Below, in pieces: positions 1-8,922 of a DNA stretch of 64,000 nt. The translations under genes were made by a program, and so were the position numbers. The DNA is from Anaeromyxobacter dehalogenans 2CP-1 (lineage in GTDB: Bacteria; Myxococcota; Myxococcia; Myxococcales; Anaeromyxobacteraceae). The stretch's first letter is position 1; each line of letters starts with the position of its first letter. Under the pieces are notes generated by a model, which saw only the letters and a program-made list of their open reading frames with translations, did no database searches and was not told the DNA's origin. The stretch covers positions 4,880,501-4,944,500 of the forward strand of contig NC_011891.1 in the NCBI RefSeq assembly GCF_000022145.1, read 5' to 3'.

Positions 1-1
1 C

Positions 2-61
2 GTCGCCGGCGTCATCTTCCTGGTGACGCGCGCGATCGTGGGCGTGGTCGGCGTCGGCTGA
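2..61 (+). CDS. C-terminal end of an unidentified membrane protein (partial)
   Basis: An open frame enters from the left edge and stops with TGA at 59-61, leaving 19 codons. The residues are almost all small or hydrophobic (Val, Gly, Ile, Leu, Phe) with one Thr-Arg pair, which fits the end of a membrane segment. The stop lies 3 bases before the stop of the convergent RlmN-like gene. The rest of the gene is outside the window, so no function can be given. Confidence 0.5.
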   Translation, partial: VAGVIFLVTRAIVGVVGVG

Positions 62-64
62 CGA

Positions 65-1081
65 TCAGTCGCCGCGCCGCCGCGAGGCCAGCATCCCGCA
101 GGCGGCGTGCTCGTCCTGGCCGCCGGAGTAGCGGCGCACGACGGGCGTGCCGGGCAGCTCGCGGGCGAGCGCGTCGCGGAACGCGTTCCACTCGTCCTCG
201 TCCGGCGGGCAATAGCGGCCCGAGGCGTCGTTCACGGCGATGGGGTTGAGGCGCACCGGGATCCCGGCGAGCAGCTGGCCCAGCGCCGCCGCGTCCTCCT
301 CGCCCACGTTCACGCCCGAGATCATGACGTACTCGAGCGTCACCCGGCCGCGCAGCGCCGCGTGCTCGCGGATCGCCTCGACCAGCTCGTCGAGCGGGAA
401 GCCCTGCTCCACCGGCATGAGCGCGCGCCGCTTCCAGGGCATGGCGGCGTTGAGCGAGATGCACAGGCGGAACTTGTGCCCCTCGGCGGTGTAGCGGCGG
501 ATCATCGGGACCACGCCGGCGGTGGAGATGGAGATGCGCCTCGCGTCGATGCGCGCGCCGGCCGGATCGCAGAGCGCGTAGGCGGCGGTCAGCACCTCGT
601 CGTAGTTCAGGAACGGCTCGCCCTGCCCCATGAACACCACCCCGGTGATGGGCCGCTCCGAGTCGGCCCGCACCGCGAGGAGCTGCGCGACCATCTCCCA
701 GGAGCGGAGCGAGCGGTCCAGGCCGAGCTTCGCGGTGGCGCAGAACGCGCAGCCGAGCGCGCAGCCCGCCTGCGAGGACAGGCACACCACGTGGTGCGTG
801 TCGAACAGCGGGATGCGCACGGTCTCGACGCGCAGGCCGTCGGGCAGCTCGAAGAGGTACTTTCGGAAGCCGTCGCGCGCGTCCACCGCCTCGAGGAGGC
901 GCAGCTCGCCCGGCGTGGCGAGCGCGTCCACCTCGTCCAGCACCGAGCGGCGGACGTTGCGCGCGTCGCGGAGCGGGGCGCCGCGCCCGATGACCGCGCC
1001 GGTGATGCGGCGCGCGTCCTCGAGCGAGATGCCGGCACGGCGCGCCAGCGTTCGGCTGTCCTGGCCGGCGAGGTGGAGCAC
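65..1081 (-). CDS. rlmN: RlmN-like 23S rRNA (adenine-C2)-methyltransferase, radical SAM
   Basis: Radical SAM enzyme of the RlmN/Cfr family, which puts a methyl group on C2 of an adenine in 23S rRNA (and in tRNA for some members) in the cytoplasm. Counting from the GTG at 1081 (338 residues), the iron-sulfur motif CxxxCxxC is at Cys107, Cys111 and Cys114. The family's extra cysteine 7 residues before it is present (Cys100), and the C-terminal methyl-carrying cysteine is Cys328 in an AACG motif, so all catalytic cysteines are kept. The frame stays open to a GTG at 1159, but that would overlap the start of the divergent lipoprotein gene at 1110, so the shorter start is preferred. RlmN rather than Cfr is inferred from this being a lone housekeeping-type gene. 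Confidence 0.88.
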   Translation of the reverse strand: MLHLAGQDSRTLARRAGISLEDARRITGAVIGRGAPLRDARNVRRSVLDEVDALATPGELRLLEAVDARDGFRKYLFELPDGLRVETVRIPLFDTHHVVCLSSQAGCALGCAFCATAKLGLDRSLRSWEMVAQLLAVRADSERPITGVVFMGQGEPFLNYDEVLTAAYALCDPAGARIDARRISISTAGVVPMIRRYTAEGHKFRLCISLNAAMPWKRRALMPVEQGFPLDELVEAIREHAALRGRVTLEYVMISGVNVGEEDAAALGQLLAGIPVRLNPIAVNDASGRYCPPDEDEWNAFRDALARELPGTPVVRRYSGGQDEHAACGMLASRRRGD

Positions 1082-1109
1082 GGCGGCGAGATAGCATAAG
1101 TTCGCGCCG

Positions 1110-1604
1110 ATGAGAGCACTCGCCGCCGCCGCACTCCTGTTCCTCGCGGGGTGCGTCACGTACAGCCAGCCGCCGGAGAACGCTCCGCCCCCCGCGCCGG
1201 AGGGCGAGGCGCCGCCCGAGGCCTCGCCCCCTCCGCCGCCGCCGCCGCCCGCGCCCTCGCAGGCCGAGCCCGCGCCGCAGCCGACGCCGCCGCGCGCACC
1301 GCAGGCTGCGCCCCCGACGGCAACCCCGCCCGCACCCCAGGCGGCGCCGCCCGCGCAGCGCCCGGGCTACCTGGGCCGCGACCAGGCGATCGACGCCGCG
1401 TTCCGCGTGGCGCGCGAGCGCAGGCTCCAGGTGGACACGGTGAAGCACGCGTTCCTCGACGAGCCCGCCGCGCGCTGGCACGTGGACGTGGCGGGGCCCC
1501 GCGACTTCGCGCGGGTGGTGCTGGACGCGCGCGACGGCCGCCTGCTCAAGGGCCGCTTCCGCGCGGGCGCCGCGGACGCGGGGCCGGAGCAGCGGGCGCC
1601 CTAG
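1110..1604 (+). CDS. Proline-rich lipoprotein with PepSY-like C-terminal domain
   Basis: 164 residues. It starts with a short signal sequence ending in a lipobox (LFLAGC, Cys15), so it should be lipid-anchored in the envelope. Residues about 20-85 are a linker of proline, alanine and glutamate, including a run of eight prolines. The last 75 residues form a compact domain (aspartate-rich helix start, then a strand pair ending in [12 protein letters not shown]) that resembles a PepSY domain. That resemblance is by eye only. The gene is divergent from the RlmN-like gene, and its end overlaps the convergent DNA glycosylase gene by 59 bases. No specific function can be assigned. Confidence 0.75.
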   Translation: MRALAAAALLFLAGCVTYSQPPENAPPPAPEGEAPPEASPPPPPPPPAPSQAEPAPQPTPPRAPQAAPPTATPPAPQAAPPAQRPGYLGRDQAIDAAFRVARERRLQVDTVKHAFLDEPAARWHVDVAGPRDFARVVLDARDGRLLKGRFRAGAADAGPEQRAP

Positions 1605-2178
1605 CCGCGCGCGCCGCGGCGGCGCCGGGCGGCGGCCGGCTCACCCACGGGCTGCCGCGCAGCGCGAAGCGCCAGGGGCGCGCCGCCCAGGCGCCGGCGT
1701 AGCCCACGTTCACGCGCGGGCCGGTCACCACCGCCTCGCTCGGCGGCGGCGCGTCCTCGACGAACAGGTCGTCGCCGGCGAGGTCTCGGCCGTTGTCGTG
1801 CTCGCGCCGGATGGCGAGCGCGCGGCACAGGTTCCCGGGCCCGCGGGTAGAGTGCAGGCACCCGTCGATCGGCTCGGCCGCGCGGAGCAGCACCGCCGAC
1901 GGGAACCCCTCCGGCCCGGTCACCACGTTCATGCAGTGGGACGTTCCGTAGATCAGGTACACGTACGCGCGGCCGGGCGGCCCGAACATGATGGCGGCGC
2001 GCGGCGTGGGGCCGGCCCGGGCGTGCGACGCCCGGTCGTCGGGCCCGTGGTACGCCTCGGTCTCCACGATGCGCGCGGCGCGACGCACGCCGCCATCGAG
2101 GTGCACGAGCACCTTCCCCAGCAGCGCCCTCGCCACGGTGCGCGTGTCGCGCGCGTAGAACGCCTGCGGCAGCTTCAT
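1546..2178 (-). CDS. 3-methyladenine DNA glycosylase (AAG/MPG family)
   Basis: 210 residues of the Pur_DNA_glyco family, which removes alkylated purines such as 3-methyladenine to start base-excision repair. Family hallmarks seen are [16 protein letters not shown] at the N-terminus, the catalytic stretch [16 protein letters not shown] with the conserved Glu and the tyrosine that pushes into DNA, then [16 protein letters not shown], a [12 protein letters not shown] loop and a terminal [13 protein letters not shown]. The ATG at 2178 opens exactly at the conserved N-terminus. The C-terminal 25 residues after SPWVS are Ala/Pro/Arg-rich and overlap the convergent lipoprotein gene, so they are an uncharacteristic tail. 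Confidence 0.9.
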   Translation of the reverse strand: MKLPQAFYARDTRTVARALLGKVLVHLDGGVRRAARIVETEAYHGPDDRASHARAGPTPRAAIMFGPPGRAYVYLIYGTSHCMNVVTGPEGFPSAVLLRAAEPIDGCLHSTRGPGNLCRALAIRREHDNGRDLAGDDLFVEDAPPPSEAVVTGPRVNVGYAGAWAARPWRFALRGSPWVSRPPPGAAAARAARAPAAPAPRPRRPRGSGP

Positions 2179-2344
2179 GCGGACCGCGGACGCTACCTCG
2201 CGGGAGCGTCCCGCGCCAGGCGGCCGGGCCGGCCTGGTCCGCGCCGCAGCAGCGACCCGGATCAGGCGGTCCCGGCCGGAACCCCACAGGGAGGGCGGAC
2301 GCCCGCTTCGCCGGCCCGCCGAGTGTGCCAACCTTCGGGCGGAC

Positions 2345-2980
2345 GTGCGCCCGCTCACCGTCATCGCCCTGCTGCTCGCGCTGCCGTGCGCCGCGCTCGC
2401 CGCCCCAGCCGCGGCGAAGGACGACGACTTCGAGCCCGACGAGCCGCTGCGATCGCTCGCGCTCGGGCCGCTGCCGCGCGCCCGCGCCATGGTCTCCGGC
2501 GACGTGGGCTGGCTGCGGAGCGGCATCGGCATCGGCGTGGGCCTCGGCGCGGCGCTCGACCTCGTGCTCCGCATCGACGCCATGCCGCTGTACGAGAAGG
2601 GGTTCGGCGGCCAGCGGGAGCTGCAGGGCGGCCTGCGCTTCTCGCCCATCGCCGAGGAGGACCTGCGCCTCACGGTCCAGGTCACCGGCGGGCAGGTGTT
2701 CATCTCCAAGCCGGCCGAGCTGGTGTCGTTCACCACGGTCCGGGGCGAGATCCTGCTCGGCGCCACCTTCGACCTGCTCAGCCCCTACGCGCGGCTCGGG
2801 GTCCGGACGCTGAGCCGCAGCGTCGAGGGCGCGGACGCGTGGCAGCGCGAGGAGGAGATCGGGCTCGGGGTGGAGCGGGTGCTCGGGCGCTTCGTGGTCG
2901 GCGCCGAGGGCTACGTCCTCGCCCGGCCGCACCGCTCGGGCATGGGCCAGTGGAGGCTGCGGGTGGGCTATGCGCTCTAG
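2345..2980 (+). CDS. Secreted protein, possible outer-membrane beta-barrel
   Basis: 211 residues from a GTG at 2345. The frame stays open upstream to 2177, but the preceding 56 codons are Arg/Pro-rich spacer-like sequence, and the signal peptide ([19 protein letters not shown]) begins right after this GTG. The mature part alternates hydrophobic and polar residues with many glycines ([19 protein letters not shown] and later LGVRTL and LGVERVL segments), suggesting a small beta-barrel or a beta-rich periplasmic protein. The stop overlaps the start of the next lipoprotein gene by 11 bases, so the two are probably co-translated. The family was not recognised. Confidence 0.7.
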   Translation: MRPLTVIALLLALPCAALAAPAAAKDDDFEPDEPLRSLALGPLPRARAMVSGDVGWLRSGIGIGVGLGAALDLVLRIDAMPLYEKGFGGQRELQGGLRFSPIAEEDLRLTVQVTGGQVFISKPAELVSFTTVRGEILLGATFDLLSPYARLGVRTLSRSVEGADAWQREEEIGLGVERVLGRFVVGAEGYVLARPHRSGMGQWRLRVGYAL

Positions 2981-3761
2981 CGGATGCGAGCGCGGGTCCC
3001 GGCGGCGGGCCGCCCTCGCGGCGGCGCTCGCGCTCGCGGCGCTCGCCGGCTGCGCCACCCGCGACGTCGAGACCACGCCGTTCCGGATCCGCGCGGAGGG
3101 CCCGGACGGCGCCTCGCTGGTGGACGCGCGCTCCGGCGCCGGGTTCATCGTGGTGACCGGCCCGGCCAGCCTGCCGTCGCCCACCACGCTCCGGGTCGAC
3201 CAGGCGGTGGTGGACGACGCGAGCGGCACGCGCACGCTCGACTCGGTCACGTTCAGCTTCGATCCGGCCGCGCTGCCCGACCTGGCCTTCCCCCCGCGCC
3301 TGGCCGGGCTGACCGTGACGGTGGAGCTGAACGTCGATCCGCACGGCGCCGGCCCCGTGCGCGAGCCGCTCACCATCCCCGCGCTCCGGATCGCGAGCGG
3401 GGACACGGCGCGGAGCTACGAGTTCCTCGTCGGCGAGTCCGCCTACACGCTCGCGGACGGCATGCCCGGCGTGCCCGCGCTGCTCGGCCCGTACGTCGGC
3501 ACCGAGGACATCCCCTTCTTCGAGGTGCGCCCGAACTGGACCGAGTCCGAGCCGGCGAAGTGCGGCATGGTGTACGACGCCGACATGCTGCGCGTGACGC
3601 AGTCCATACCCGTGGTGACGCTGGCGGCCGGGCGGAGGGCCCAGGTGTACGTCGGGCTCCGGGCCGAGCCCTGGAACGTGGTGCACGTCCAGTCGTGGCA
3701 CCGGCGCGGCACCTGCGCCGGGCAAGCGGGATCGTGGACGCAGTTCGCGGCCTGGCGTTAA
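2970..3761 (+). CDS. Lipoprotein of unknown function
   Basis: 263 residues with a basic N-terminus, an alanine/leucine-rich hydrophobic stretch and a lipobox LAALAGC at about residue 28, so it should be a membrane-anchored lipoprotein. The rest is soluble and rich in beta-forming residues, with two cysteines (in AKCGM and GTCAG) that could form a disulfide. It overlaps the preceding secreted-protein gene by 11 bases and is followed 12 bases later by pyruvate kinase. The first two look like an operon; a link with pyk is positional only. I do not recognise a domain. Confidence 0.72.
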   Translation: MRSSGCERGSRRRAALAAALALAALAGCATRDVETTPFRIRAEGPDGASLVDARSGAGFIVVTGPASLPSPTTLRVDQAVVDDASGTRTLDSVTFSFDPAALPDLAFPPRLAGLTVTVELNVDPHGAGPVREPLTIPALRIASGDTARSYEFLVGESAYTLADGMPGVPALLGPYVGTEDIPFFEVRPNWTESEPAKCGMVYDADMLRVTQSIPVVTLAAGRRAQVYVGLRAEPWNVVHVQSWHRRGTCAGQAGSWTQFAAWR

Positions 3762-3773
3762 AACACTCCTTCC

Positions 3774-5243
3774 ATGCGCCGCGCCAAGATCGTCGCCACC
3801 CTCGGACCCGCGTCCGGCGAGCCGGACGTGCTCGCCAGGCTCCTCGAGCAGGGGGTGGACGTCGCCCGCCTGAACTTCTCCCACGGCCGGCACGAGGACC
3901 ACGCGCGGATGCTCGACAAGATCCGCGCCGCCTCGCGCCACCTCGGCAAGGCCGTGGCCGTGCTGCAGGACCTGCAGGGCCCGAAGATCCGCACCGGCCC
4001 GCTGAAGGCCGGGAAGGCGGGCGTGCAGGTGGAGGCCGGGCAGGAGATCGTCATCACCACCGAGGGCGAGCTGGCGGGCGACGCGCACCTCGTCTCCACC
4101 ACCTACCCGCACCTCGCCGAGGACGTGCGCGCCGGCGACCGCCTGCTGGTGGACGACGGCCTGCTCGAGTTCCGGGTGCTCGCCACCGACGGCGTGCGCG
4201 TGCGGGCCGAGGTGGTGGAGGGCGGCTGGCTCGGCGAGCACAAGGGGATCAACCTGCCCGGCGTGGCGCTCCGCACCGAGGCCATGTCCGAGAAGGACCG
4301 GGCCGACGTGGCGTTCGGCATCTCCCACGGCGTGGACTACGTCGCGCTGTCGTTCGTGCGCACGCCCCAGGACATCGGCCTCTGCCGCGAGGAGATGGAG
4401 CGCGCCGGCCGGGTGGTGCCCATCATCGCGAAGATCGAGAAGCCCGAGGCCATCGACAACCTCGACGCCATCATCGCCGCCGCCGACGGGGTGATGGTGG
4501 CCCGCGGCGATCTCGGCGTGGAGATCCTGCCGGAGCGCGTGCCGCTGCTGCAGAAGGAGATCTGCTCGAAGGCGAACGCCTCCGGCAAGCCGGTCATCAT
4601 CGCCACCCAGATGCTGAACTCGATGATGGAGCACCCGCGCCCCACCCGCGCCGAGGCGTCCGACGTGGCGAACGGGATCTGGGACGGTGCCGACGCGGTG
4701 ATGCTCTCCGGCGAGACCGCCAGCGGCCGCTTCCCGCTCGCGGCGGTGCAGATGATGGACCGCATCGTGCGCGAGGCGGAGGCGGGCTCGCCGGCCGCGC
4801 TCCACGCGCGCGTCCCGCCGCCGGCGCGCCCGGCGCCGTTCAACCTGGTGACCGCGTCGGCCGCCTGCGAGGCCGCCGAGGCCGCCGGGGCGGTCGCGAT
4901 CTGCTGCTTCACGCTGCGCGGCGAGACCGCGCGGCTGCTCGCGCACTTCCGCCCGCGGGTGCCGATCGTCGCGTTCTCGCCGGACCAGTCCATCCGCCGG
5001 CGCCTGGCGCTGTACTGGGGCGTGCTGCCGAAGGTGATGGAGCCGGTGAAGAACGCCGACCTCATGGCCGAGATCGTCTCCGACCGGCTCCTCGAGGAGA
5101 AGCTGGTGAAGCCGGGCGACCGGGTGGTGCTGGTGCACGGCTCGCCGCTCGGCCTGCCCGGCCAGACGAACTCCATCCGCCTGCACGAGATCACCCACCC
5201 GTCCGATCGCGGGCCCACCCAGCGCTACCGCGTCCCGGTGTAG
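3774..5243 (+). CDS. pyk: Pyruvate kinase
   Basis: 489 residues, the normal bacterial length. It converts phosphoenolpyruvate and ADP to pyruvate and ATP in glycolysis. It starts with RRAKIVATLGPAS and LNFSHG, keeps the catalytic and metal-binding stretch IIAKIEKPEAIDNLDAI and MVARGDLGVEI, the ATQMLNSM motif and the MLSGETASGRFPLAAV segment. The allosteric C-terminal domain follows (about residues 350-480) and ends with an NSIRLHEI segment. No Shine-Dalgarno is obvious before the ATG, but the start matches the family N-terminus. A 9-bp stem lies directly after the stop. Confidence 0.96.
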   Translation: MRRAKIVATLGPASGEPDVLARLLEQGVDVARLNFSHGRHEDHARMLDKIRAASRHLGKAVAVLQDLQGPKIRTGPLKAGKAGVQVEAGQEIVITTEGELAGDAHLVSTTYPHLAEDVRAGDRLLVDDGLLEFRVLATDGVRVRAEVVEGGWLGEHKGINLPGVALRTEAMSEKDRADVAFGISHGVDYVALSFVRTPQDIGLCREEMERAGRVVPIIAKIEKPEAIDNLDAIIAAADGVMVARGDLGVEILPERVPLLQKEICSKANASGKPVIIATQMLNSMMEHPRPTRAEASDVANGIWDGADAVMLSGETASGRFPLAAVQMMDRIVREAEAGSPAALHARVPPPARPAPFNLVTASAACEAAEAAGAVAICCFTLRGETARLLAHFRPRVPIVAFSPDQSIRRRLALYWGVLPKVMEPVKNADLMAEIVSDRLLEEKLVKPGDRVVLVHGSPLGLPGQTNSIRLHEITHPSDRGPTQRYRVPV

Positions 5244-5280
5244 CGCCGCCGGCCCCATCCGGCCCGCCGCCCCGGCGGCG
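5244..5280 (+). terminator. GC-rich hairpin after pyk
   Basis: CGCCGCCGG at 5244-5252 pairs perfectly with CCGGCGGCG at 5272-5280 across a 19-base loop, starting one base after the pyk stop. There is no T-run after it, so it may slow or protect the transcript rather than act as a classic intrinsic terminator. Confidence 0.35.
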
Positions 5281-5301
5281 TCCCCCTCGCAGGAGAACCG
5301 C

Positions 5302-6486
5302 ATGGACATCCCCGCCCTGCAGCGCGCGCTGGCCGAGTCGAAGCTCGACGGCTGGCTGCTCTACGACTTCCACGGCCAGAACCCGACCGCGGTGAGCGCC
5401 CTCGACCTCGCCGGCCACATGCTCACCCGGCGCTGGTTCTACCTCGTGCCGCGCGCCGGCGAGCCGGTGGCGCTCGTGCACCAGATCGAGCTCGGCTCCT
5501 TCCCGCGCCACGTGCCCGGGGCGCGGCGCGGCTACTCGTCATGGCAGTCGCTCCGCGGCGAGCTGAGCGCGCTGCTGGGCGGGCTGGGGCCGCGGGCGCG
5601 CATCGCCATGGAGTACTGCCCGGAGGGCGCCATCCCGACCCTGTCGCGGGTGGACGGCGGCACGCTCGAGCTGGTGCGCGGCTACGGCGTCGAGGTGGTG
5701 AGCTCCGCCGAGCTGGTGCAGCGCTTCCTGTGCCGCTGGGACGACGCGCAGGTGGAGAGCCACCGGCGGGCGCTCGCGGCCATCGACGCGGCCAAGGACG
5801 AGGCGTTCCAGCGGATCGGCGCCGCGCAGCGGAAGGGCGAGCGGATCCTCGAGACCGACGTGCAGCGGTTCCTGATGGAGCGCTTCGCCGCCGCGGACCT
5901 CGAGACCGACCACCCGCCCATCGTGGCGGTGAACGGCCACGCGGGCGACCCGCACTACGTGCCCTCCGAGGCCACCCCCACGCCGGTCGAGCGCGGCGAC
6001 CTCGTGCTCATCGACCTGTGGGCCCGCGGCAAGGGTCCGCGCGACGTCTACGCGGACATCACCTGGGTCGGCTACTGCGGGGAGAAGCCGCCGCCGAAGG
6101 TGCAGGAGGTCTTCGACGTGGTCTCCGGCGCGCGCGACGTGGGCCTCGCCACGGTGGAGCAGGCGTTCCGCGACGGGCGCACGCTGCAGGGCTGGGAGGT
6201 CGATCGCGCGGTGCGCGACTTCATCTGGTCGAAGGGCTACGGCGAGCGCTTCGTGCACCGCACCGGCCACTCCATCGGCACGAACGTCCACGGCGACGGC
6301 GTCAACCTCGACGACCTCGAGACGCACGACACCCGGACGCTCATCCCGGGCCTGGCGTTCTCCATCGAGCCGGGCGTCTACCTGCCGGACGAGGGGCTGG
6401 GCGTCCGCTGCGAGATCGACGTGTTCCTCGCCCCCGAGGGCCCCAAGGTGTTCGCGAAGATCCAGCGCGAGCTGGTCCGGATCTGA
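5302..6486 (+). CDS. M24-family metallopeptidase (Xaa-Pro dipeptidase/aminopeptidase type)
   Basis: 394 residues. The N-terminal creatinase-like domain (about 1-170) begins MDIPALQRALAESKLDGWLL; the C-terminal pita-bread catalytic domain follows. All five metal ligands of the family are visible: Asp in LIDLWARG (about 240), Asp in YADITW (about 252), His in HRTGHSIG (about 323), Glu in SIEPGVY (about 356) and Glu in CEIDVFL (about 371). Such enzymes cut the bond before or after proline in small peptides in the cytoplasm. The ATG has a clear AGGAG about 6 bases upstream. Dipeptidase versus aminopeptidase cannot be settled from sequence. Confidence 0.9.
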   Translation: MDIPALQRALAESKLDGWLLYDFHGQNPTAVSALDLAGHMLTRRWFYLVPRAGEPVALVHQIELGSFPRHVPGARRGYSSWQSLRGELSALLGGLGPRARIAMEYCPEGAIPTLSRVDGGTLELVRGYGVEVVSSAELVQRFLCRWDDAQVESHRRALAAIDAAKDEAFQRIGAAQRKGERILETDVQRFLMERFAAADLETDHPPIVAVNGHAGDPHYVPSEATPTPVERGDLVLIDLWARGKGPRDVYADITWVGYCGEKPPPKVQEVFDVVSGARDVGLATVEQAFRDGRTLQGWEVDRAVRDFIWSKGYGERFVHRTGHSIGTNVHGDGVNLDDLETHDTRTLIPGLAFSIEPGVYLPDEGLGVRCEIDVFLAPEGPKVFAKIQRELVRI

Positions 6487-6520
6487 TCGCGCCGCGCCCC
6501 GCGCGGCCGGAGGGCCGGCG

Positions 6521-8014
6521 ATGTCGATGACGTTCCCCGGGCTGCCCCCGCCGCCGCCGCCGCCCGAGCCGGTGCTGGCGACGGCGGTGGTGCTCCACCG
6601 CGACGGGCCGCGCGGGCGCGAGGCGTTCCTGGTCCGGCGCGGGCGCGACCTCCGCTTCGCGGGCGGCTGGCACGCGTTCCCGGGCGGCCGGCTCGACCCG
6701 GAGGACGCGCGCGTGCCGGTGGAGGGCGCGCAGGGCGAGGACGCGCGCCTAGTCGCCTGCGCCGCGCGCGAGCTGTTCGAGGAGACCGGCGTGCTCGCCG
6801 CCCGCGGGCGCGAGCGGGTGCCGGCGGCGGCGCGCGAGGCGGCCCGGCGCGCGCTCCTCGACGGGACGCTCGCGTTCGGCGACTTCCTCGCCGCGCACGG
6901 GCTCGGGCTCGAGGCGGCGGCGTTCACGCCGGCCGGCCGCTGGGTGACGCCCGAGCACCTGCCGCTCCGCTACGACGCCCGGCTGTTCCTGCTGCCGCTC
7001 CCGCCCGGCGAGGCGCCGGTGGTCTGGCCGGGCGAGCTCGCCGACGGCGCCATGGTCCCGGCCGCCGACGCGCTCGGCGCCTGGGGCCGCGGCCAGATGC
7101 TGCTCCACCCGCCCAACCTGCACGCGCTGCGCGTGCTCGACCGCCCCGGGCCGATCGACCTCGCCGCCCTGCGCGACCCGCCGCACCGCGACGGACCCAT
7201 CTGCCGCCGCATCGAGTTCCAGCAGGGCTTCTTCCTCGCCGCGCTGCGCACGCCCACGTTGCCGCCCGCCACGCACACCAACGCGTGGCTGCTCCCGGCG
7301 GAGGGCGGCCTCGCGGTGGTGGACCCCGGCGCGCCGGATCCCGCCGAGCAGGCGGTGCTGTTCGGGCTGCTCGACGCGCTCGCCGCCGAGCGGCTCCCGC
7401 CGCGCGAGATCTGGCTCACCCACGCGCACCCGGATCACGTCGGCGCGGTGGCGGCGCTCTCGGCGCGGTACGGGCTGCCGGTGCGGGCGCACCCGCTCGC
7501 GGCGGGCCGCGCCGGCGCGCCGGTGGAGCCGCTCGGCGAGGGCGACCGGATCGGCGACGGCGGCCGCTTCCGGGTGCTGGAGACGCCCGGCCACGCGCGC
7601 GAGCACCTCGCCTTCCTCGACGAGCGGAGCGGGGCGCTCGTGTGCGGCGACCTGGTGAGCACGCTCTCCACCATCGTGATCGACCCGCCCGAGGGCGACA
7701 TGGCCGAGTACGAGCGGCAGCTCGCGCGGGTGGAGGCGCTCGGGCCGCGCACGATCTACCCGGCGCACGGGCCGCCCGCGCCGGACGCGGTGGGGAAGCT
7801 CGCCGCGTACCGGGGCCACCGGCGGGAGCGCGAGGCGCTGGTGGTGGCGGCGCTCGCGGCGGGCGGGACGCTCGCCGAGATCACCGCGCGGGCGTACGCG
7901 GACACGCCCGCGCCGCTCCACCCGGTCGCGGCGCGGAGCTGCCTCGCGGTGCTGGAGAAGCTGCGGGGGGCCTCCCGCGCGGAGGAGGCAGGCGGGGTGT
8001 GGCGGGCGCGGTGA
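6521..8014 (+). CDS. Nudix hydrolase fused to metallo-beta-lactamase-fold hydrolase
   Basis: 497 residues in two domains. The N-terminal half (about 15-225) is a Nudix hydrolase. The second half of the Nudix box is intact (RELFEETGV at about residue 82), but between the GGRLDPED start and that helix there is an insertion, as in NUDT19-type CoA or nucleoside diphosphate hydrolases. The C-terminal half (about 250-480) is a metallo-beta-lactamase fold with HAHPDH at about 302, TPGHAREHLAF, a CGDLVS segment and a terminal PAHGP histidine, like the LACTB2/glyoxalase II group. It likely hydrolyses a diphosphate compound and a thioester or phosphodiester, but the substrates are unknown. GGAGG precedes the ATG. 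Confidence 0.85.
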   Translation: MSMTFPGLPPPPPPPEPVLATAVVLHRDGPRGREAFLVRRGRDLRFAGGWHAFPGGRLDPEDARVPVEGAQGEDARLVACAARELFEETGVLAARGRERVPAAAREAARRALLDGTLAFGDFLAAHGLGLEAAAFTPAGRWVTPEHLPLRYDARLFLLPLPPGEAPVVWPGELADGAMVPAADALGAWGRGQMLLHPPNLHALRVLDRPGPIDLAALRDPPHRDGPICRRIEFQQGFFLAALRTPTLPPATHTNAWLLPAEGGLAVVDPGAPDPAEQAVLFGLLDALAAERLPPREIWLTHAHPDHVGAVAALSARYGLPVRAHPLAAGRAGAPVEPLGEGDRIGDGGRFRVLETPGHAREHLAFLDERSGALVCGDLVSTLSTIVIDPPEGDMAEYERQLARVEALGPRTIYPAHGPPAPDAVGKLAAYRGHRREREALVVAALAAGGTLAEITARAYADTPAPLHPVAARSCLAVLEKLRGASRAEEAGGVWRAR

Positions 8015-8045
8015 CGGCCGGCCGGGCGCGCCACAGGGGACCCGT

Positions 8046-8067
8046 CGGATTTCCGAGCGGAAGTCCG
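8046..8067 (+). terminator. Short-loop hairpin between the Nudix-MBL gene and the next gene
   Basis: CGGATTTCCG (8046-8055) and CGGAAGTCCG (8058-8067) pair over 10 bases with one G-U, leaving only two bases between them, so the loop must open further. No T-tract follows. It lies 32 bases after the preceding stop and 104 bases before the next start, so it could end transcription or stabilise the 3' end. Confidence 0.35.
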
Positions 8068-8171
8068 CAGAAAGCCGGTATCGGCTGTGTCGCTCCAGAC
8101 ACCAACAGCCGGCAAGGCGTTGAATTCCCTGTCCCCCGTCGAGGGCACATCCGTTGCACAACGCGCCCTCC

Positions 8172-8696
8172 ATGCCTGATCGCGCGAACAAGCTCGCCCG
8201 GCTCGCCCTCCTCCTTGCGGGCGCCTTCCTCTTCGGCGGTGCCTCCGCCGAGGTAGCCGTTCGCACGCACCAGGCGGTCGAGCAGCTCAAGGCCGAGCGC
8301 GAGATCGGCGCCGCGGGGCAGCTCGTGGCGCTCGAGCTCACCGGCGCCCAGGGCGAGGTGGTGGCGCGCCCGCGCCTGATCGCGCCGCGCGGGAAGGCCG
8401 CCGAGCTGGTGCTGCACGATCCCGCCCACCCCGGCGAGATCCGGCTGTCGTTCCGCGTCGAGGCGGACCGCGATCCCACCGGCGACATCGCGCTCGACTA
8501 CGAGCTGTCGGTCCCCTCGCGCGCGGTGACCGCCCGCGGCAAGATCTCGCTCACCCCGGGCGTGGAGCAGTCGATCCAGCTCGGCGGCGGCGTCCTCGTC
8601 GCGACCTGGCTCGCGCTCCCGGTCCCCTCCGCCGGCTTCGACGCCTACCTCGAGTCCGAGGCCGCGGCGCGGCGGGCGGCTGGACGGACGAGCTAG
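8172..8696 (+). CDS. Secreted protein of unknown function
   Basis: 174 residues. The ATG at 8172 is chosen because it sits directly before a signal peptide (basic start, then LARLALLLAGAFLFGGASA); an in-frame TTG at 8154 adds six residues without reason. The mature part is mostly beta-like, with conserved-looking segments such as ELVLHDPAHPGEIRLSFRVEAD, and is probably periplasmic. It stands alone between a hairpin and a repeat-rich spacer. No known domain was recognised. Confidence 0.68.
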   Translation: MPDRANKLARLALLLAGAFLFGGASAEVAVRTHQAVEQLKAEREIGAAGQLVALELTGAQGEVVARPRLIAPRGKAAELVLHDPAHPGEIRLSFRVEADRDPTGDIALDYELSVPSRAVTARGKISLTPGVEQSIQLGGGVLVATWLALPVPSAGFDAYLESEAAARRAAGRTS

Positions 8697-8720
8697 CTGG
8701 TTCCCTCGACTGCTCCCTGA

Positions 8721-8792
8721 ACTCCGCGCGGGCCTGCGCGTCCCTCGACTCCGCGCGGCCTGCGCGTCCCTCGACTCCGCGCCGCTGCGCGG
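8721..8792. repeat. Degenerate 26-27 bp tandem repeat
   Basis: Unit ACTCCGCGCGG(G)CCTGCGCGTCCCTCG occurs at 8721-8747 and 8748-8773, with a shortened third unit at 8774-8792. It lies in the spacer between two convergent genes and carries no reading frame that looks real. It joins directly to the two-copy element at 8826-8917. Confidence 0.7.
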
Positions 8793-8825
8793 CGCTACGC
8801 TCGGGATGAGCGATCCTTCATCCGC

Positions 8826-8917
8826 TCACCCTGAGCGTAGGCGACCCGAAGGGTCGCCGGAGTCGAAGGGTCACCCTGAGCGTAGGCCGCGCCAGAGGCA
8901 CGGCCGGGGTCGAAGGG
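8826..8917. repeat. Two head-to-tail copies of a REP-like element
   Basis: Copy 1 (8826-8870) and copy 2 (8871-8917) both begin TCACCCTGAGCGTAGGC and end TCGAAGGG. Copy 1 has a perfect internal stem, GCGACCC (8841-8847) against GGGTCGC (8851-8857), with a GAA loop; copy 2 has a weaker stem at the same place. The CACCCTGAGC...TCGAAGGG layout is the kind of intergenic palindromic repeat found in many copies in high-GC genomes. A related single copy lies at 26888-26927. Confidence 0.65.
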
Positions 8918-8922
8918 CTCCG

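Noticed and set aside
1082-1159. N-terminal extension of the RlmN-like gene to the GTG at 1159
   Set aside because: It would overlap the start of the divergent lipoprotein gene, and the extra 26 residues are Ala/Arg-rich with no family match.
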